From the NCBI RefSeq assembly GCF_018881855.1, contig NZ_JACVPN010000003.1:146373-210372 (forward strand): a stretch of 64,000 nucleotides of DNA, written 5' to 3'. This document shows positions 63,876-64,000 of the stretch, in pieces. Within the stretch, counting starts at the first letter, position 1. Every line of letters starts with the position of its first letter. The DNA is from Polynucleobacter sp. MWH-Berg-3C6 (GTDB lineage Bacteria > Pseudomonadota > Gammaproteobacteria > Burkholderiales > Burkholderiaceae). The translations under genes and the position numbers were made by a program. The notes under the pieces are model-generated. The model had not been told where the DNA came from. It did no database searches and saw only the letters and a program-made list of their open reading frames with translations.

Positions 63876-64000
63876 TACGTACCGGACACATGCTTTACGT
63901 CCGGTACCGACCACATGGTTTACACATTTACCAATCACATCCCCAATACTTTGGGACCAAATGGGTTTTCTAGGGCTTGTACCCTTGAAGACTCCATATC
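63876..64000. mobile_element. end of an IS481-like insertion sequence (partial)
   Basis: Starting about 12 bases after the tRNA are two imperfect direct copies (17 of 20 identical) of gtaccggacacatgctttac at 63879-63898 and 63904-63923, 25 bases apart. Repeated subterminal motifs of this kind, with atgtgtccgg-like cores, occur at ends of IS481/IS3-type elements. A reading frame on the minus strand enters from the right edge and stops just inside the repeats. The other end lies outside the window. Confidence 0.5.
63935..64000 (-). CDS. C-terminal end of a possible transposase
   Basis: Minus-strand frame open from the window edge to a tga at 63935-63937, 21 codons (DMESSRVQALENPFGPKVLGM). Only the C-terminal tail is visible, so the family cannot be proven; the adjacent subterminal repeats make an integrase-core transposase likely. 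Confidence 0.35.
   Translation of the reverse strand, partial: DMESSRVQALENPFGPKVLGM

Overview
The window looks like about 64 kb of chromosome from a small-genome betaproteobacterium of the Burkholderiales, most likely Polynucleobacter or a close relative. This is inferred from protein character, moderate GC content, gene order (DUF502-aspS-nudB; lptD-surA-pdxA-rsmA opposite amgK-murU; dusB-fis-purH-ruvCAB) and tight packing. Neighbouring genes often overlap by 1 to 17 bases, including convergent pairs (tyrS/ruvB, panE-like/maiA-like, TRIC/GGT-like). No prophage or CRISPR array was seen. The only sign of a mobile element is a partial insertion-sequence end at the right edge.

Positions 1-41,700 are mostly housekeeping. 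First comes a forward block: DUF502 tail, aspS, nudB, an Atm1-type ABC exporter, glycerate kinase, pyrC and the RNase P RNA. A 417-base gap before rplM-rpsI holds a promoter, three hairpins and an intrinsic terminator, which could be a small RNA or an attenuating leader. Then follow argC, erpA, anmK and tyrS, a reverse block (ruvBAC, purH, fis, dusB, ubiH, pepP, murU, amgK), and a forward block (lptD, surA, pdxA, rsmA). The next reverse block covers lipids, envelope and translation (plsC, gmhB, glyS, glyQ, lnt, corC, ybeY, miaB), with no phoH between ybeY and miaB. Small stress or secreted proteins, an ammonium transporter with an NtrC-like site, and a gamma-carbonic anhydrase complete this half. 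AnmK, AmgK and MurU together suggest anhydro-MurNAc recycling.

Positions 41,700-63,400 look like an accessory catabolic region. An Lrp-type regulator faces a 2-oxo acid dehydrogenase pair: an E2 that has no lipoyl domain and an AceE/MdeB-like E1. Next are an NAD-dependent SAF-domain oxidoreductase, an EamA exporter with its LysR regulator, a class II aldolase-like protein, and a GntR regulator divergent from a Rieske oxygenase, a stand-alone 2Fe-2S ferredoxin and a ketopantoate-reductase-like enzyme. A maleylacetoacetate-isomerase-like GST, a TRIC channel, an oxamate-amidohydrolase-like Ntn hydrolase, a TRAP transporter with a TakP-like binding protein and an MHS-family symporter follow. A role in uptake and breakdown of small organic or 2-oxo acids is an inference; the substrate cannot be read from the sequence.

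The right edge carries a MOSC protein, a secreted protein built of six short repeats, an elongator tRNA-Met(CAU), and the end of an IS481-like element.
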